DNA of 64,000 nt. Origin: Corallococcus macrosporus (lineage in GTDB: Bacteria > Myxococcota > Myxococcia > Myxococcales > Myxococcaceae). Location of the stretch: assembly GCF_017302985.1 (NCBI RefSeq), contig NZ_JAFIMU010000004.1, forward strand, positions 697,001 through 761,000, in the 5' to 3' direction. The first letter of the stretch is position 1; every line of letters starts with the position of its first letter. Positions 8,283 to 20,677 of this stretch are shown here, piece by piece. The notes under the pieces are model-generated. The model saw only the letters and a list, made by a program, of their open reading frames with translations. It did not search any database and was not told the DNA's origin. A program made the translations under genes and the position numbers.

Positions 8283-9578
8283 TCACGCGGTGGCGGTGGC
8301 CGCGGCGGGCTTCTTGCGCAGGAACATCACGAAGATGAGCGCCACGATGCTGATGCCCACCAGCGTGATGAGGCCGTCCGCCGCGATGGTGGCTCGCGTG
8401 CCGATGTTCCGGAACTCCGACGCGTGCCCGTCCAGCGCCGTCGTGTAGCTGATGGCGAAGTTGGAGGCCGCGACGAAGAGCGAGTACTTCGTCGTCACCG
8501 CCGCGCCCTCGCTCACCATCTCCAGCACCATGCCCGCGAAGGCCGCGAAGCCCGCGCCGTTCGCCAGGCTGTACGCGAGCGAACCCCAGATGTACGTGCT
8601 CGTCGTCATGGGCCCCGCCGCCATGGCGAACGCGCACAGCGCCGTGGCGCCGCCCATCAGCGCGTACGCGAGCTTGCGGTTCATCCGGTCCGACAGCCAG
8701 CCGCCCACCAGCGAGCCCACCGCGCCCGTCACGCCCATGCCCAGGCCGCTCACCAGCTCCACCGTGTGCTCCGGCACCTGGTACGCACCCGCCATCGCGC
8801 TGAAGAGGTTGGTGAGCGCGCCGCAGCTCACCGGCGCCAGGCAGAGAATCAGCATGATGAGCCCGTCGCGGCTGAACGCCGTCTTCGCCAGGTCCACCAC
8901 GATGCTCTTCACCCGGTCCACCGCCGCGCGGAACAGCGGCCCCGTGGGCGCTGTCGCCGGGTCGTGCCGCTCGGTGATCCAGAAGATGCCCGCGCCGCTC
9001 GCCAGCACCAGCGTGGACAGCACGATGCCCGCCACCTGCCGGGAGAACCGGCTCGCGAGGAAGATGGCCAGCGCGCCCATGAGCGCGGTGGAGCCCACGT
9101 TGCCCGCCATCTGCCAGCCGCCCGTGCGCCCCTTGTCGGACGGCTTGGACGTCGTCGCCATCAGCCCGTTGAGCGCCGCGTGCGCCGTCGTCGCCGCCGC
9201 CTGCAGCGCGGTGAGTAGCAGCGTGAAGAGGCCCAGGTGCTGGCCCGGCTCCGGGAACATCGCGCACGCCAGGATGAGCAGCGCGGTGAGCAGCGTGCTC
9301 ACGCCGTACCAGACGCGGCGCCACGGCCCCAGGTCGATGAGCGGCACCCACAAGAGCTTCCACGCGTGCGGAGAGAACGCCGTGCCCGACAGCACGCCAA
9401 TCTCCGCCAGCGGCATCCCGTCCTTCGCCAGCCAGTACGGCACCGCCGTCTGCAGGTAGCCCACCGCGGCGCCGAACTGCACCTCCAGCAAGCCGAACAG
9501 CGGGGGCCAGGACCAACGCGCTTCCTCGGCGGGCGCCGTGGCGGGAAGGGCTGTCTCTTGTTCAATCAAGGGCGACAC
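8283..9578 (-). CDS. MFS permease (AmpG/PAT-like)
   Basis: A 431-residue integral membrane protein with about 12 hydrophobic segments. It has an AmpG-like beginning (GLLEVQFGAAVGYLQTAVPYWL, then SPHAWKLLWVPLID) and the SDRMNRK loop of the major facilitator superfamily after the sixth or seventh helix. AmpG-type members import muropeptides or related small molecules; the substrate here is unknown. It forms an operon with the downstream acetyltransferase. It diverges from the alpha-amylase gene. Confidence 0.75.
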   Translation of the reverse strand: MSPLIEQETALPATAPAEEARWSWPPLFGLLEVQFGAAVGYLQTAVPYWLAKDGMPLAEIGVLSGTAFSPHAWKLLWVPLIDLGPWRRVWYGVSTLLTALLILACAMFPEPGQHLGLFTLLLTALQAAATTAHAALNGLMATTSKPSDKGRTGGWQMAGNVGSTALMGALAIFLASRFSRQVAGIVLSTLVLASGAGIFWITERHDPATAPTGPLFRAAVDRVKSIVVDLAKTAFSRDGLIMLILCLAPVSCGALTNLFSAMAGAYQVPEHTVELVSGLGMGVTGAVGSLVGGWLSDRMNRKLAYALMGGATALCAFAMAAGPMTTSTYIWGSLAYSLANGAGFAAFAGMVLEMVSEGAAVTTKYSLFVAASNFAISYTTALDGHASEFRNIGTRATIAADGLITLVGISIVALIFVMFLRKKPAAATATA

Positions 9579-9630
9579 CTACAGGGCAGGACAGGGAAGG
9601 GTGGGATTCTAGACAGCTCCCGCGTCCTGC

Positions 9631-9652
9631 ACAGCGCGACGCACTGCGCTGT
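9631..9652. promoter_or_regulatory. Candidate operator between MFS permease and alpha-amylase genes
   Basis: A perfect 7-bp inverted repeat, ACAGCGC and GCGCTGT separated by 8 bp, lies in the divergent promoter gap. It could bind a dimeric regulator. This is symmetry only; no regulator is known. Confidence 0.3.
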
Positions 9653-9761
9653 CACCTTGGAAGCACGGGGTGGGAGGGTCCCCTTCAACGGGGAGTCCTG
9701 GTTCGTGTCGGAAGGCAGGACTAGCTTGCCCGCGCTTCCTCCCCCAACCCCGAGGTCCCCG

Positions 9762-11330
9762 ATGACGTTGAAGACCCGACTCCTGGTCGTCTCCACGGCC
9801 GGCCTGTTCGCCGCCGCGCCCGCCGTGGCCAAGCCGCTGGATGGCGCCAGCACCGACGTGATGATCCAGGGCTTCCACTGGAACTCCGCCAGCGCGGGCG
9901 GGTGGTGGAACACGGTGAAGAACAACGCGGCCACGCTGAAGGCCGCGGGCTTCACGATGATCTGGCTGCCGCCGCCGTCCGACGCGGCGTCCACGCAGGG
10001 CTACCTGCCCCGGCAGCTCAACGTGCTCAACTCCAGCTACGGCACGGAGGCGGAGCTCACCGCCGCGCTGGCCGCGCTCAACGCGCAGGGCGTGAAGCCC
10101 ATCGCGGACATCGTGGTGAACCACCGCGTGGGCACCACCAACTGGGCGGACTTCACCAACCCCACCTGGAGCGGCTGCAGCGCGGTGGCCAAGGGCGACG
10201 AGTGGGCCAGCGCCTGCGGCAACAACGACAGCGGCGAGGGTTACGCCGCGGCGCGCGACCTGGACCACTCGCAGGCGAACGTGCGCGCGGACCTGAAGAC
10301 GTGGATGAACACGCGCCTGAAGGGCGTGGGCTTCCAGGGCTGGCGGTTCGACTTCGTGAAGGGCTTCGCGGGCGGCTACGTGAAGGAGTACGTGACGGAC
10401 ACCGCGCCGTGGTTCTGCGTGGGTGAGTTCTGGCCCACGAACTACTTCGACGCGAACAACCCCAACGACTGGAAGCAGCAGATCACCAACTGGGTGGACG
10501 CGACGACGGGCACCTGCGCCGCGTTCGACTTCGCCACCAAGGGCCTGCTCAACGACGCGCTCACCAACAACAACTACGCGCGCCTGAAGGCGGCCGACGG
10601 CAAGCCCGCGGGTGGCATCGGCTGGTGGGCCAGCCGCCACGTCACCTTCGTGGACAACCACGACACCGGCCCCAGCGAGACGTGCGGCAACGGGCAGAAC
10701 CACTGGCCGGTGCCGTGCGCGAAGGTCATGCAGGGCTACGCCTACGTGCTGACCCACCCGGGCATCCCCACCGTCTACTGGGCGCACTACTTCAACTGGG
10801 GCCTGGGCAGCTCCATCAAGACGCTGATGGACATCCGCAAGAACGCGGGCCTCACCTCCGAGTCCACCGTCAGCATCCAGCGCGCGGAGAGCGGCCTGTA
10901 CGCGGCCATCATCGGCGGCAAGGTGGCCATGAAGATTGGCAGCGGCTCCTGGACTCCCGGCACCGGCTGGACGCAGGCCGCCTCCGGCACGGACTACACG
11001 GTGTGGACGTCCAACGGCACCACGCCGCCCCCCACCACCGCCAACGTGGAGTTCGTGTGCAACAACGGCACGACCGTGATGGGCCAGAACGTCTACGTGG
11101 CCGGCAGCGTCGCGGCGCTCGACAACTGGAGCCCCACCACCACCAGGATCCTCAGCCCCACCGCGTACCCCACCTGGCGCGGCACCTACGCGCTGCCCGC
11201 GAACACCACCGTGCAGTGGAAGTGCCTCAAGCGCGACGGCAGCGGCAACGTCGTGTGGCAGGGCGGTAGCAACAACACCGTCACCACCCCGGCCGCCGGC
11301 GGCAGCATCACCGCCACCGCCAGCTTCTAA
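9762..11330 (+). CDS. Secreted alpha-amylase (GH13) with C-terminal starch-binding domain
   Basis: A 522-residue protein beginning with a signal peptide (cleavage after AVA, about residue 23). The GH13 barrel shows all four conserved regions: VVNHRVG, GWRFDFVKG (nucleophile Asp), GEFWP (acid Glu) and FVDNHDTG (transition-state Asp). The last ~100 residues after a TTPPPTT-like linker look like a CBM20-type starch-binding module (NVYVAGSVAALDNWSP, TVQWKCLKRD). It hydrolyses internal alpha-1,4 bonds of starch or glycogen outside the cell. The ATG was chosen because the signal peptide begins there. A strong terminator follows, so the gene is monocistronic. Confidence 0.93.
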   Translation: MTLKTRLLVVSTAGLFAAAPAVAKPLDGASTDVMIQGFHWNSASAGGWWNTVKNNAATLKAAGFTMIWLPPPSDAASTQGYLPRQLNVLNSSYGTEAELTAALAALNAQGVKPIADIVVNHRVGTTNWADFTNPTWSGCSAVAKGDEWASACGNNDSGEGYAAARDLDHSQANVRADLKTWMNTRLKGVGFQGWRFDFVKGFAGGYVKEYVTDTAPWFCVGEFWPTNYFDANNPNDWKQQITNWVDATTGTCAAFDFATKGLLNDALTNNNYARLKAADGKPAGGIGWWASRHVTFVDNHDTGPSETCGNGQNHWPVPCAKVMQGYAYVLTHPGIPTVYWAHYFNWGLGSSIKTLMDIRKNAGLTSESTVSIQRAESGLYAAIIGGKVAMKIGSGSWTPGTGWTQAASGTDYTVWTSNGTTPPPTTANVEFVCNNGTTVMGQNVYVAGSVAALDNWSPTTTRILSPTAYPTWRGTYALPANTTVQWKCLKRDGSGNVVWQGGSNNTVTTPAAGGSITATASF

Positions 11331-11339
11331 GACGCCGAG

Positions 11340-11383
11340 ACAGGCGCCCCTGTTGCACGTCTCACCGGGGGCGCCTGTGTTTC
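11340..11383 (+). terminator. Terminator after the alpha-amylase gene
   Basis: A 10-11 bp perfect stem (CAGGCGCCCC at 11341-11350 with GGGGCGCCTG at 11368-11377) is followed by a T-rich stretch. It lies 10 bp after the stop codon. Confidence 0.8.
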
Positions 11384-11478
11384 ATCTGTTGCTTGAGTTC
11401 CCGTCTTCAAGCTGTCACAGGGGCCGCCTCACTCCCCCGGGCGGGCCCCTCCCGCCCTCTTGAACGAAGGCGGAAGCG

Positions 11479-12456
11479 ATGACGCGTGGAACGGCAGTGG
11501 TGGTGTGCATGTCCGCGGTGGGCCTGATGGGCGCCTGTGGCGGACAGCCGGAGCAGACCCCGGGAAGCAGCGACACGGTGACGACGGCGACGCAGCAGCT
11601 GGTGCCGGCGCCTCCCACGCCGTTCGACAGCTATCTGTACATCGCGGGCAACCTCCCGGTGGGCGGCGCGGTGTCGTCGAACACGGGCACGTCCGCGGCC
11701 TATGAGGGCTTCAAGCTCACCGTCGCGGCGCACACGCAGGTGGCGCTGGAGGTGACGCACCTGGGCACCGGCGTGGGCGTGGACACCGGCCTGTTCGTGT
11801 ACGGCCCGAAGACGCAGAACGGCTATGGCTACCGTCCGCTCTATCAGGACGACGACTCCGGCTACGGCGAGCTGAGCAAGATTCCGCTCGCGACCTTCGA
11901 CGCGGCGGGCGAGTACCTGGTGGTGGTGGGCTGGAGCAACGGCCTGGGCAAGCAGTACCGCCTCCAGGCCTCCTGCGTGGGCGGCGCGTGCGTGGCGAAC
12001 CCCACCCCGGCGCCGGCCAACACCCCGGTGAAGCTGGCGGCGTTCCCCCTGGAGGGGAACCTCCAGGCCCTGGTCAACACGGGCAACGCGTACCGCGAGG
12101 ACATGTACTCGTTCCTGGACCGGTATGACTTCGCGTGGCCGTACTCGACGTCCGCGTCGCTGGACGCGGCGGCGGCGGCGGTGCTCGCGCGCAGCGAGTA
12201 CTCGGGCTACCGCAACGACGTGCCGGACACGTACACCTACGCGGCGTTCCTGTCGCAGATGTACGGGCAGTTCCAGCCGCTGCACCAGGCCATCCTCGAC
12301 ACCTACGGCGAGAGCGCCGCGAACGCGCAGGTGAGGACGTACTTCCGCGAGTTCAGCACCGGCCCCAACGGCGACAACTGGCGCACGCTCAACATCATCC
12401 TCCTGCCCGTCTCCCGCCACGTCCTCGTATACGAGCAGACCGCCCACGAAATCTGA
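11479..12456 (+). CDS. Predicted lipoprotein, function unknown
   Basis: A 325-residue protein with a lipoprotein signal (lipobox LMGAC, Cys at about residue 20). Residues about 45-175 read like a pre-peptidase/jelly-roll type secreted domain (AYEGFKLTVAAHTQVALEVTHLG, GEYLVVVGW), similar in style to domains on myxobacterial secreted proteins. The rest is Tyr- and Asp-rich with no recognised motif. It is likely anchored in the outer membrane. It stands alone between two terminators. Confidence 0.65.
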   Translation: MTRGTAVVVCMSAVGLMGACGGQPEQTPGSSDTVTTATQQLVPAPPTPFDSYLYIAGNLPVGGAVSSNTGTSAAYEGFKLTVAAHTQVALEVTHLGTGVGVDTGLFVYGPKTQNGYGYRPLYQDDDSGYGELSKIPLATFDAAGEYLVVVGWSNGLGKQYRLQASCVGGACVANPTPAPANTPVKLAAFPLEGNLQALVNTGNAYREDMYSFLDRYDFAWPYSTSASLDAAAAAVLARSEYSGYRNDVPDTYTYAAFLSQMYGQFQPLHQAILDTYGESAANAQVRTYFREFSTGPNGDNWRTLNIILLPVSRHVLVYEQTAHEI

Positions 12457-12485
12457 CGCGCGACGCGCAGTCCTCCGAAAACACC

Positions 12486-12532
12486 ACCGCCCTCCTCTTC
12501 GCGTACCGGAAGGGGAGGGCGGTCTGTTTTTT
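12486..12532 (+). terminator. Terminator after the lipoprotein gene
   Basis: A 10-bp stem (ACCGCCCTCC at 12486-12495 with GGAGGGCGGT at 12514-12523) is followed by a six-T run. It lies in the convergent gap before the RND pump gene. Confidence 0.8.
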
Positions 12533-12556
12533 CAGCGCTGCGTCCGCGACGTCAGC

Positions 12557-15715
<3,159 letters not shown>

Positions 15716-15746
15716 GGTGTGGCGCCTCTCTTAAGAATCGCCCGCG

Positions 15747-16919
15747 CTAGCGGCTGCCGCCGGTGGTGCCGCCGCCACCGGACGCGGTGCGGGGCGGCTG
15801 CGAGGACTCGTCGGTGTTCACGGGGACCTGCTTGGGGATGACGGGCATGCCGTCGCGGAGCATGTGCAGCGACGACACCGCGACGAGGTCGCCCTGCTTC
15901 AGGCCGCCCTCCACCACGTAGGACATGTCGCCCAGCGTGCCCAGGGCCACCGGGCGGCGCTCCACCAGCGTCTTGCCGTCCTTCTTCTCCACCACCATGG
16001 CGAAGGGCTGGCCGCTCTGGCGCACCACCGCGAGCGCCGGAATCTGGAGCGCGTCCCGCGTGGAGTACACCAGCCGTGCCCGCAGAAGCTCACTGGGGCG
16101 CAGGCCCACGGTGTTGCGGAAGGCGGCCTTCACCTCCACCAGCTGCGTGCGCGGATCCGCCTGCGGCGCCACGTAGAAGACGGTGCTGGAGAGGATGACC
16201 TTGCCCTGCTGATCCAACAGCTCCAGCTGGGTGTCCGGCTTGAGCGACCGCGCGCGGAACGCCGGCACCGACACGCTGACCTCCAGCGCGTCCGCCTGGG
16301 CCACGGACGTCAGCACCGTGGTGGCGCCCACGTAGTCACCCACGCGCACCAGCACGTCGCCCATGGTGCCCGCGAACGGCGCGCGCACCACGTGGAACTG
16401 CAGCTGCACCTGGCGCTGGGCCACCGTCGCGCCGGCCGCGCGCGACGCCGCCTCCGCCGCCTTCACCGCCGCCTGGGCGCGCTCCAGCTCCTGCACGCTG
16501 GCCAGGCCCTCGCGGTTGAGGGACTCGGTGCGCGCCAGGGTGCGCTTGGCCAGCTCCAGCTCCACCGTGGTGGAGCTCTGCTGCGCCTGCGCGCTGTCCA
16601 GCGCCGCGGTCTCCTCGCGCGCGTCCACCTCGATCAGCGGCGCGCCGGCCTCCACCTTCTGGCCGGGCTTCACGAGGATCTTGCGCACGTAGCCGTTCAC
16701 CTGCGGCAGCACCGTCACGCTCTGCCGCGACAGGAGCGAGCCCAGGTACTCCCCGGTGTCGCGCACCTCGTGCGGCGCCAGGGCCACCACCTGCACCTCG
16801 CGCGGAGGAGGAGGCGCCTTCGCCTCCGGCTTGCCCGAGCACCCGGCCACGCCAGCCACCAGCGCCGCGCCCAACACCGTCTTCGTCATCAGCGCCTTCA
16901 GGGGGCGTACCCTCGTCAC
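15747..16919 (-). CDS. RND efflux periplasmic adaptor lipoprotein (AcrA type)
   Basis: A lipoprotein adaptor of about 390 residues: lipobox VAGVAGC, a lipoyl half (GQKVEAGAPLIEVDAREE), an Ala/Glu-rich hairpin, a second lipoyl half (VRAPFAGTMGDVLVRVGDYV), then barrel and membrane-proximal domains. It joins the RND pump to the outer-membrane channel. The GTG at 16919 overlaps the channel's stop as GTGA, a typical coupling arrangement, and is preferred; a GTG at 16928 and an ATG at 16889 are alternatives. The C-terminal tail is rich in Gly, Ser and Thr. Confidence 0.9.
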   Translation of the reverse strand: MTRVRPLKALMTKTVLGAALVAGVAGCSGKPEAKAPPPPREVQVVALAPHEVRDTGEYLGSLLSRQSVTVLPQVNGYVRKILVKPGQKVEAGAPLIEVDAREETAALDSAQAQQSSTTVELELAKRTLARTESLNREGLASVQELERAQAAVKAAEAASRAAGATVAQRQVQLQFHVVRAPFAGTMGDVLVRVGDYVGATTVLTSVAQADALEVSVSVPAFRARSLKPDTQLELLDQQGKVILSSTVFYVAPQADPRTQLVEVKAAFRNTVGLRPSELLRARLVYSTRDALQIPALAVVRQSGQPFAMVVEKKDGKTLVERRPVALGTLGDMSYVVEGGLKQGDLVAVSSLHMLRDGMPVIPKQVPVNTDESSQPPRTASGGGGTTGGSR

Positions 16920-18373
16920 CAGTCGCACCGGGCCTCCGTCAGGAACGCGTCCAGGCGGGCCTGGACGAGCTCGAATTCCCTCAAAACCAACGCGAGCTGG
17001 GCCTGGCGGAGGGCGGCTCCGCTCTGCACCAGCTCCAAGCTGCTACCTCGACCCACCTCGAAGGCCCGGCGCGTGAGCCGGTCCGTCCGGTCCGCCAGCT
17101 CCAGGGACTCGGCGGCGGTCTTCAACAAGGCTTCGGCCACTTCCACTCCACGCCGCGCGCGGGAAACCTCCACCCCCACGTTGCGGCGGGTGGCCTCCAG
17201 CGACTGGGCCGCCTGCTGCTCGATGCCCTCGCGCTCGCGCACCAGGCCCCCGCGCTGACCGCCCTCCCAGAGGGGGACGGACAGCACCGCGGACACGTTC
17301 CAGGTGGCGAAGCGGCCAAAGCCGGGGTCGGTGGTGAAGCCCACGAGTGTGCTGCTCAGCCCCAGGGTGGGCAGGTATCCGGCGGACGCCTGACGGCGGC
17401 TCTCCCGGGCCGCGTCCACGTTGGAGCGCTGGGCCACCAGGTCCGGGCGAGCGCTCACGTCCTGCAGGGGCGCGCAGTCCCGGCGCGTCTGGTCCACCAG
17501 TCCGGTGAGGTTGAAGTCCGGGTTGACGCCCACGCCGTGGTCCTCGCCCAGGGACAGGCCCAGCGACTCGCGCGTCTGCCGGAGCTGTTCGTCCCCGGCC
17601 ACCAGCGACTGCCGGGCCACCGCCACGTCCTGGCTCACGCGCACCACGTCCAGCTGCGTGCCGGCGCCCAGCTCGAAGGAGCGCTGGGTGAGGGCCTGAC
17701 GCTCCAGGGCCTGACGCAGGCCCACGCGGTTGATCTCCGCGGCGCGCTCGGCGGCCACCGTGGCCACCAGCACCTGCGCCAGCCCCTGGGTGAGGCGGCG
17801 CTGCACGTCCTGGAGGTTGGCCACCGACGCGGCCTCGGACGCCTTCGCGGACGACAGGCCCCGCCACGCGCTGATGTCGATGATGGACTGGGTGAGGGTC
17901 GCGGACAGCGTGCCCAGCGGGGCGCTGGGGGCCTTGGTCCCGGTGCCGGTGTTGGAGCCGCCCACGAAGCCGCCGCCCGCGGCGGAGGGGACATCCGGGT
18001 GGAGCACGTCCACGCCCACGCCCGCGGTGGCCCGCGCGTTGGGCAAGAGCAGGCCCAGCGACTGGCGCCAGCGGCCCTGGGCCCGCGTCACGCCGGCCTC
18101 CGCGCTGCGCAGGTCCGTGGAGCGCTGGCGCAGGCGGGTGAGGGCGTCATCCCACGTCTTCACCTGCTCCGGCGCGGGCGGGACGGGCGCGAGCATCGGG
18201 TCGTCCACCTTCGGCTGGAAGGGGACGGGGGCTCCGGAGGACGCGCCAGCGCCGGCTTCAGGCGCGGCGGGCTGTTGCTGGGGGGCCGGAGCCGGGGTGC
18301 CCGGGGCTGCGGGAGACGGGGCCTGCGGCGCGGCGGCGAGGAGGAGGACGAGGAGGGCGCTGGGGGTGGCCAT
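16916..18373 (-). CDS. TolC/OprM-family outer-membrane efflux protein
   Basis: A protein of about 485 residues with a signal peptide (MATPSALLVLLLAAAPQ) and a Pro/Ala-rich linker, then two repeated TolC-type helical halves (WDDALTRLRQRSTDL..., QRSNVDAARESRRQASAGYLPTLGL...). It forms the outer-membrane duct for the pump encoded downstream. The start at 18373 is chosen because it begins the signal peptide. It is the first gene of the operon and diverges from a MarR-type gene. Confidence 0.88.
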   Translation of the reverse strand: MATPSALLVLLLAAAPQAPSPAAPGTPAPAPQQQPAAPEAGAGASSGAPVPFQPKVDDPMLAPVPPAPEQVKTWDDALTRLRQRSTDLRSAEAGVTRAQGRWRQSLGLLLPNARATAGVGVDVLHPDVPSAAGGGFVGGSNTGTGTKAPSAPLGTLSATLTQSIIDISAWRGLSSAKASEAASVANLQDVQRRLTQGLAQVLVATVAAERAAEINRVGLRQALERQALTQRSFELGAGTQLDVVRVSQDVAVARQSLVAGDEQLRQTRESLGLSLGEDHGVGVNPDFNLTGLVDQTRRDCAPLQDVSARPDLVAQRSNVDAARESRRQASAGYLPTLGLSSTLVGFTTDPGFGRFATWNVSAVLSVPLWEGGQRGGLVREREGIEQQAAQSLEATRRNVGVEVSRARRGVEVAEALLKTAAESLELADRTDRLTRRAFEVGRGSSLELVQSGAALRQAQLALVLREFELVQARLDAFLTEARCDW

Positions 18374-18452
18374 ACGCTGGAGCGGCAGGTCTTTCCGGCA
18401 GGAGCGAGTGGTGGTACCCACCCCGGGATCTCTGCACGCGGTCAAGATGTAA

Positions 18453-18466
18453 TTGACAACCGTTGT
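18453..18466. promoter_or_regulatory. Candidate promoter box and MarR operator
   Basis: A -35-like TTGACA (18453-18458, reading towards the MarR gene) overlaps the inverted repeat ACAACCGTTGT (18456-18466) in the divergent gap. Overlap of a symmetric site with a promoter box fits autorepression by the MarR protein and control of the pump operon. No clear -10 box was seen. Confidence 0.4.
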
Positions 18467-18469
18467 GGA

Positions 18470-18949
18470 ATGCAATCATCTCTTACGCCCATGACCCTCG
18501 CTGAGCAAGTGGCATCGACGCGACGCGCAGTGGTCCGGCTGCTCACCCAGAAAGTGGGAGAGCAAACGGATCGGCCGCTGATGCAGCTGCTCGTGCTGAA
18601 GAACATCGGCCTCCACGGCATCCACAGTCAGTCCGCCATCGCGGAGCGGCTGCTCATCGACGCGCCCGCCGTGAGCCGGCTGGTGGACCGGCTGGAAGAG
18701 GATGGGCTGGTGGAGCGCCGCGCGGGGGAGAACCGCCGCTGCGTGCGGCTGGAGATCACCGACGCCGGGCGCCAGGAGCTCCAGGCCCTGGAGCGCGCCG
18801 CGGAGTGGCTGGATGTCCAGGCGCGCGAATACCTGTCGCCGCCGGAAGTGGAAGTGCTGTCGCGGCTGCTGGACAAGCTGCAGACGGGACTGTGCCAGTT
18901 CCTGAGCAACGAGCTCTCGACGCCGCCGCCCCGCAACGACAACGGGTGA
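18470..18949 (+). CDS. MarR-family transcriptional regulator
   Basis: A protein of about 159 residues with a winged-helix MarR core: SQSAIAERLLIDAPAVSRLVDRLEEDGLVERR (recognition helix and wing), followed by LEITDAGRQELQ. It is divergent from the three-gene RND operon and is most likely its ligand-responsive repressor. Two in-frame ATGs (18470 and 18491) are possible; neither has a good ribosome-binding site. If the TTGACA at 18453 is used, the message would start close to 18491 and be almost leaderless. Confidence 0.85.
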   Translation: MQSSLTPMTLAEQVASTRRAVVRLLTQKVGEQTDRPLMQLLVLKNIGLHGIHSQSAIAERLLIDAPAVSRLVDRLEEDGLVERRAGENRRCVRLEITDAGRQELQALERAAEWLDVQAREYLSPPEVEVLSRLLDKLQTGLCQFLSNELSTPPPRNDNG

Positions 18950-18965
18950 CGACGGGAGGAGGGAA

Positions 18966-18986
18966 GCCGGGCACGTCCTGCCCGGC
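18966..18986 (+). terminator. Hairpin after MarR gene (possible terminator)
   Basis: A perfect 8-bp stem, GCCGGGCA/TGCCCGGC, with a 5-nt loop lies 16 bp after the MarR stop. There is no T tract, so intrinsic termination is uncertain. Confidence 0.35.
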
Positions 18987-19046
18987 CTGCCGCCGCCCGC
19001 CGCCACCCGTGCGCCACGTCCGGGGGGGGTGGAGTGGGGTGCCTGA

Positions 19047-19340
19047 CTACCGGTGACGCGGGATGTTGCGGGCCACGTGCAGGGCCCACGCCTCCGCGGA
19101 GTCCAGCTCGGCGCGGGCTTCCGCGTAGCGGTCCTTCGCCGCTTCACTGGCGTCGTTGGCGAAGATGGCGTCGTGCAGCTCCTTCTGCGCCCGGGTCAGC
19201 CGCAGGCTGGTCTGCAACCACAGCCGGGCCGCCATGCGGGGGGTAATCACCACCTGGGTGGGATCCCACACCTCCAGGGCGGCGTAGTCAGCGGAAGACA
19301 GCTCTTCGTAGTGGGGGGCCTGCTCGGTTCGTGCGTTCAT
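19047..19340 (-). CDS. Small conserved-looking protein of unknown function
   Basis: A 97-residue acidic, mostly helical soluble protein (middle: PRMAARLWLQTSLRLTRAQKELHDAIF). No signal peptide, membrane segment or known motif was seen. The frame and codon use (GC-rich third positions) resemble neighbouring genes. It is convergent with the MarR gene and divergent from the PilT-type gene. Confidence 0.55.
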   Translation of the reverse strand: MNARTEQAPHYEELSSADYAALEVWDPTQVVITPRMAARLWLQTSLRLTRAQKELHDAIFANDASEAAKDRYAEARAELDSAEAWALHVARNIPRHR

Positions 19341-19576
19341 GCCCGGATGTTCGACACGGATTTGGGGCAGGGCATCCGGGCCGCCTGGGCAGGAAGACGG
19401 CCACTGGTGAGCAGTCGAGGACAGTTCCTTCATCCCCGGGGGTACTCGCATTCCTTGATTTGCGGGAAAACTTAATGCAGGAGGCCGGTGAAATGCCTTC
19501 CACACTGCAACCGTGGAGGGATTGGGTGGGCTTCTCCTAGAATCCTCCGCTCCATGCGTGACGTGAGAGGGATTCC

Positions 19577-20650
19577 CTGGACCTGAACACCTTGAACAAG
19601 CTGCTGACCGTCGGCGTCCAGAACGGGGCTTCGGACATCCACTTCCGGCCGGGTGATCCACCCATCTACCGGGTGAACGGCGTGCTGCGGCCGCTGAAGA
19701 TGGAAAAGCTCCAAGCGGATCACACGAAGCAGGTGGCGATGCACGTGATGAATGATCCGCTGATGAAGGCGCAGGTGGACAGCGTGCAGGAGTGCGACTC
19801 GTCCTACAGCCTTCCGGGCGTGGCGCGTTTCCGGGTGAACATCTACCGGCAGCGCGGCTCGCTGGCGTGCATCCTGCGCATCATCCCGGATGAGATTCCC
19901 AGCATCGACGGGCTGGGCCTGCCGCAGGTGCTGAAGACGATCGCCGGCAACGAGCGCGGGCTGGTGCTGGTGACGGGGGCCACGGGGTCCGGCAAGAGCT
20001 CCACGCTGGCGTCGATGATCAACCACATCAACCAGACGGAGAGCCTGCACATCCTCACCATCGAGGACCCCATCGAGTTCATCTACAAGAACGTGAAGTC
20101 CTCCATCTCGCAGCGGGAGATTGGTCCGGACACGGCGAACTTCGCCATCGCGCTGAGGGCCGCGCTGCGCCAGGACCCGGACGTCATCCTGGTGGGCGAG
20201 ATGCGCGACACGGAGACCATCGACATCGCGCTGAAGGCGTCGGAGACGGGCCACCTGGTGCTGTCCACGGTGCACACCACGGACGCGTCGCGCACCATCA
20301 ACCGCCTGGTGTCGGTGTTCCCCGCGGAGGAGCAGACCATGGTGCGCATGCGCCTGGCGGACTCGCTCAAGGCGACCATCTCCCAGCGCTTGCTGCCCAG
20401 GGCCACCGGCAAGGGCCGCACGGTGGCGCTGGAGATCATGGTCCAGACGAAGACGGTGGAGCAGTACATCCGGGACGACCGCGCCGCGGAGCTGAAGGAC
20501 GTCATCGAGAAGGGCCGCGACATGTTCGGCATGCAGTCCTTCGACCAGCACCTGACGCAGCTGTACCGCGCGGGCGACATCACGCTGGAGACGGCGCAGA
20601 GCGCGGCCTCCAACCCGGCGGACTTCCAGCGCGCGCTCGAGTTCGACTGA
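19577..20650 (+). CDS. pilT: PilT-type type IV pilus retraction ATPase (probable CTG start)
   Basis: A 357-residue GspE/PilT ATPase. Walker A GATGSGKSS (about 134-142), Asp box (ILTIEDPIEF), Walker B (VILVGEMRD) and His box (HLVLSTVHT) are all present, along with the N-terminal SDIHFRPGDPPIYRVNG domain. It powers pilus retraction (twitching motility) as a cytoplasmic hexamer; several paralogues are normal in myxobacteria, so this may be an accessory copy. No ATG or GTG lies near the start. A CTG at 19577 gives MDLNTLNKLL and has AGAGGG 5 bp upstream; a TTG at 19592 lacks such a site. No other pilus genes are adjacent. Confidence 0.85.
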   Translation: MDLNTLNKLLTVGVQNGASDIHFRPGDPPIYRVNGVLRPLKMEKLQADHTKQVAMHVMNDPLMKAQVDSVQECDSSYSLPGVARFRVNIYRQRGSLACILRIIPDEIPSIDGLGLPQVLKTIAGNERGLVLVTGATGSGKSSTLASMINHINQTESLHILTIEDPIEFIYKNVKSSISQREIGPDTANFAIALRAALRQDPDVILVGEMRDTETIDIALKASETGHLVLSTVHTTDASRTINRLVSVFPAEEQTMVRMRLADSLKATISQRLLPRATGKGRTVALEIMVQTKTVEQYIRDDRAAELKDVIEKGRDMFGMQSFDQHLTQLYRAGDITLETAQSAASNPADFQRALEFD

Positions 20651-20677
20651 GCACGCGCCGGAAGGCGGGACGGCGGA

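Noticed and set aside
8690-8720. Extra copy of the palindrome inside the MFS gene (GGTCCGACAG)
   Set aside because: Only one partial arm matches and it falls in a coding segment; a chance match in GC-rich DNA.
7795-9516. Single large protein joining the acetyltransferase with upstream sequence
   Set aside because: The upstream part is a shadow frame of the MFS gene; the GNAT domain begins cleanly at the ATG at 8277.
18374-18475. Longer start for the outer-membrane efflux protein
   Set aside because: The extra 34 residues precede a normal signal peptide that starts at 18373 and would overlap the divergent MarR gene.
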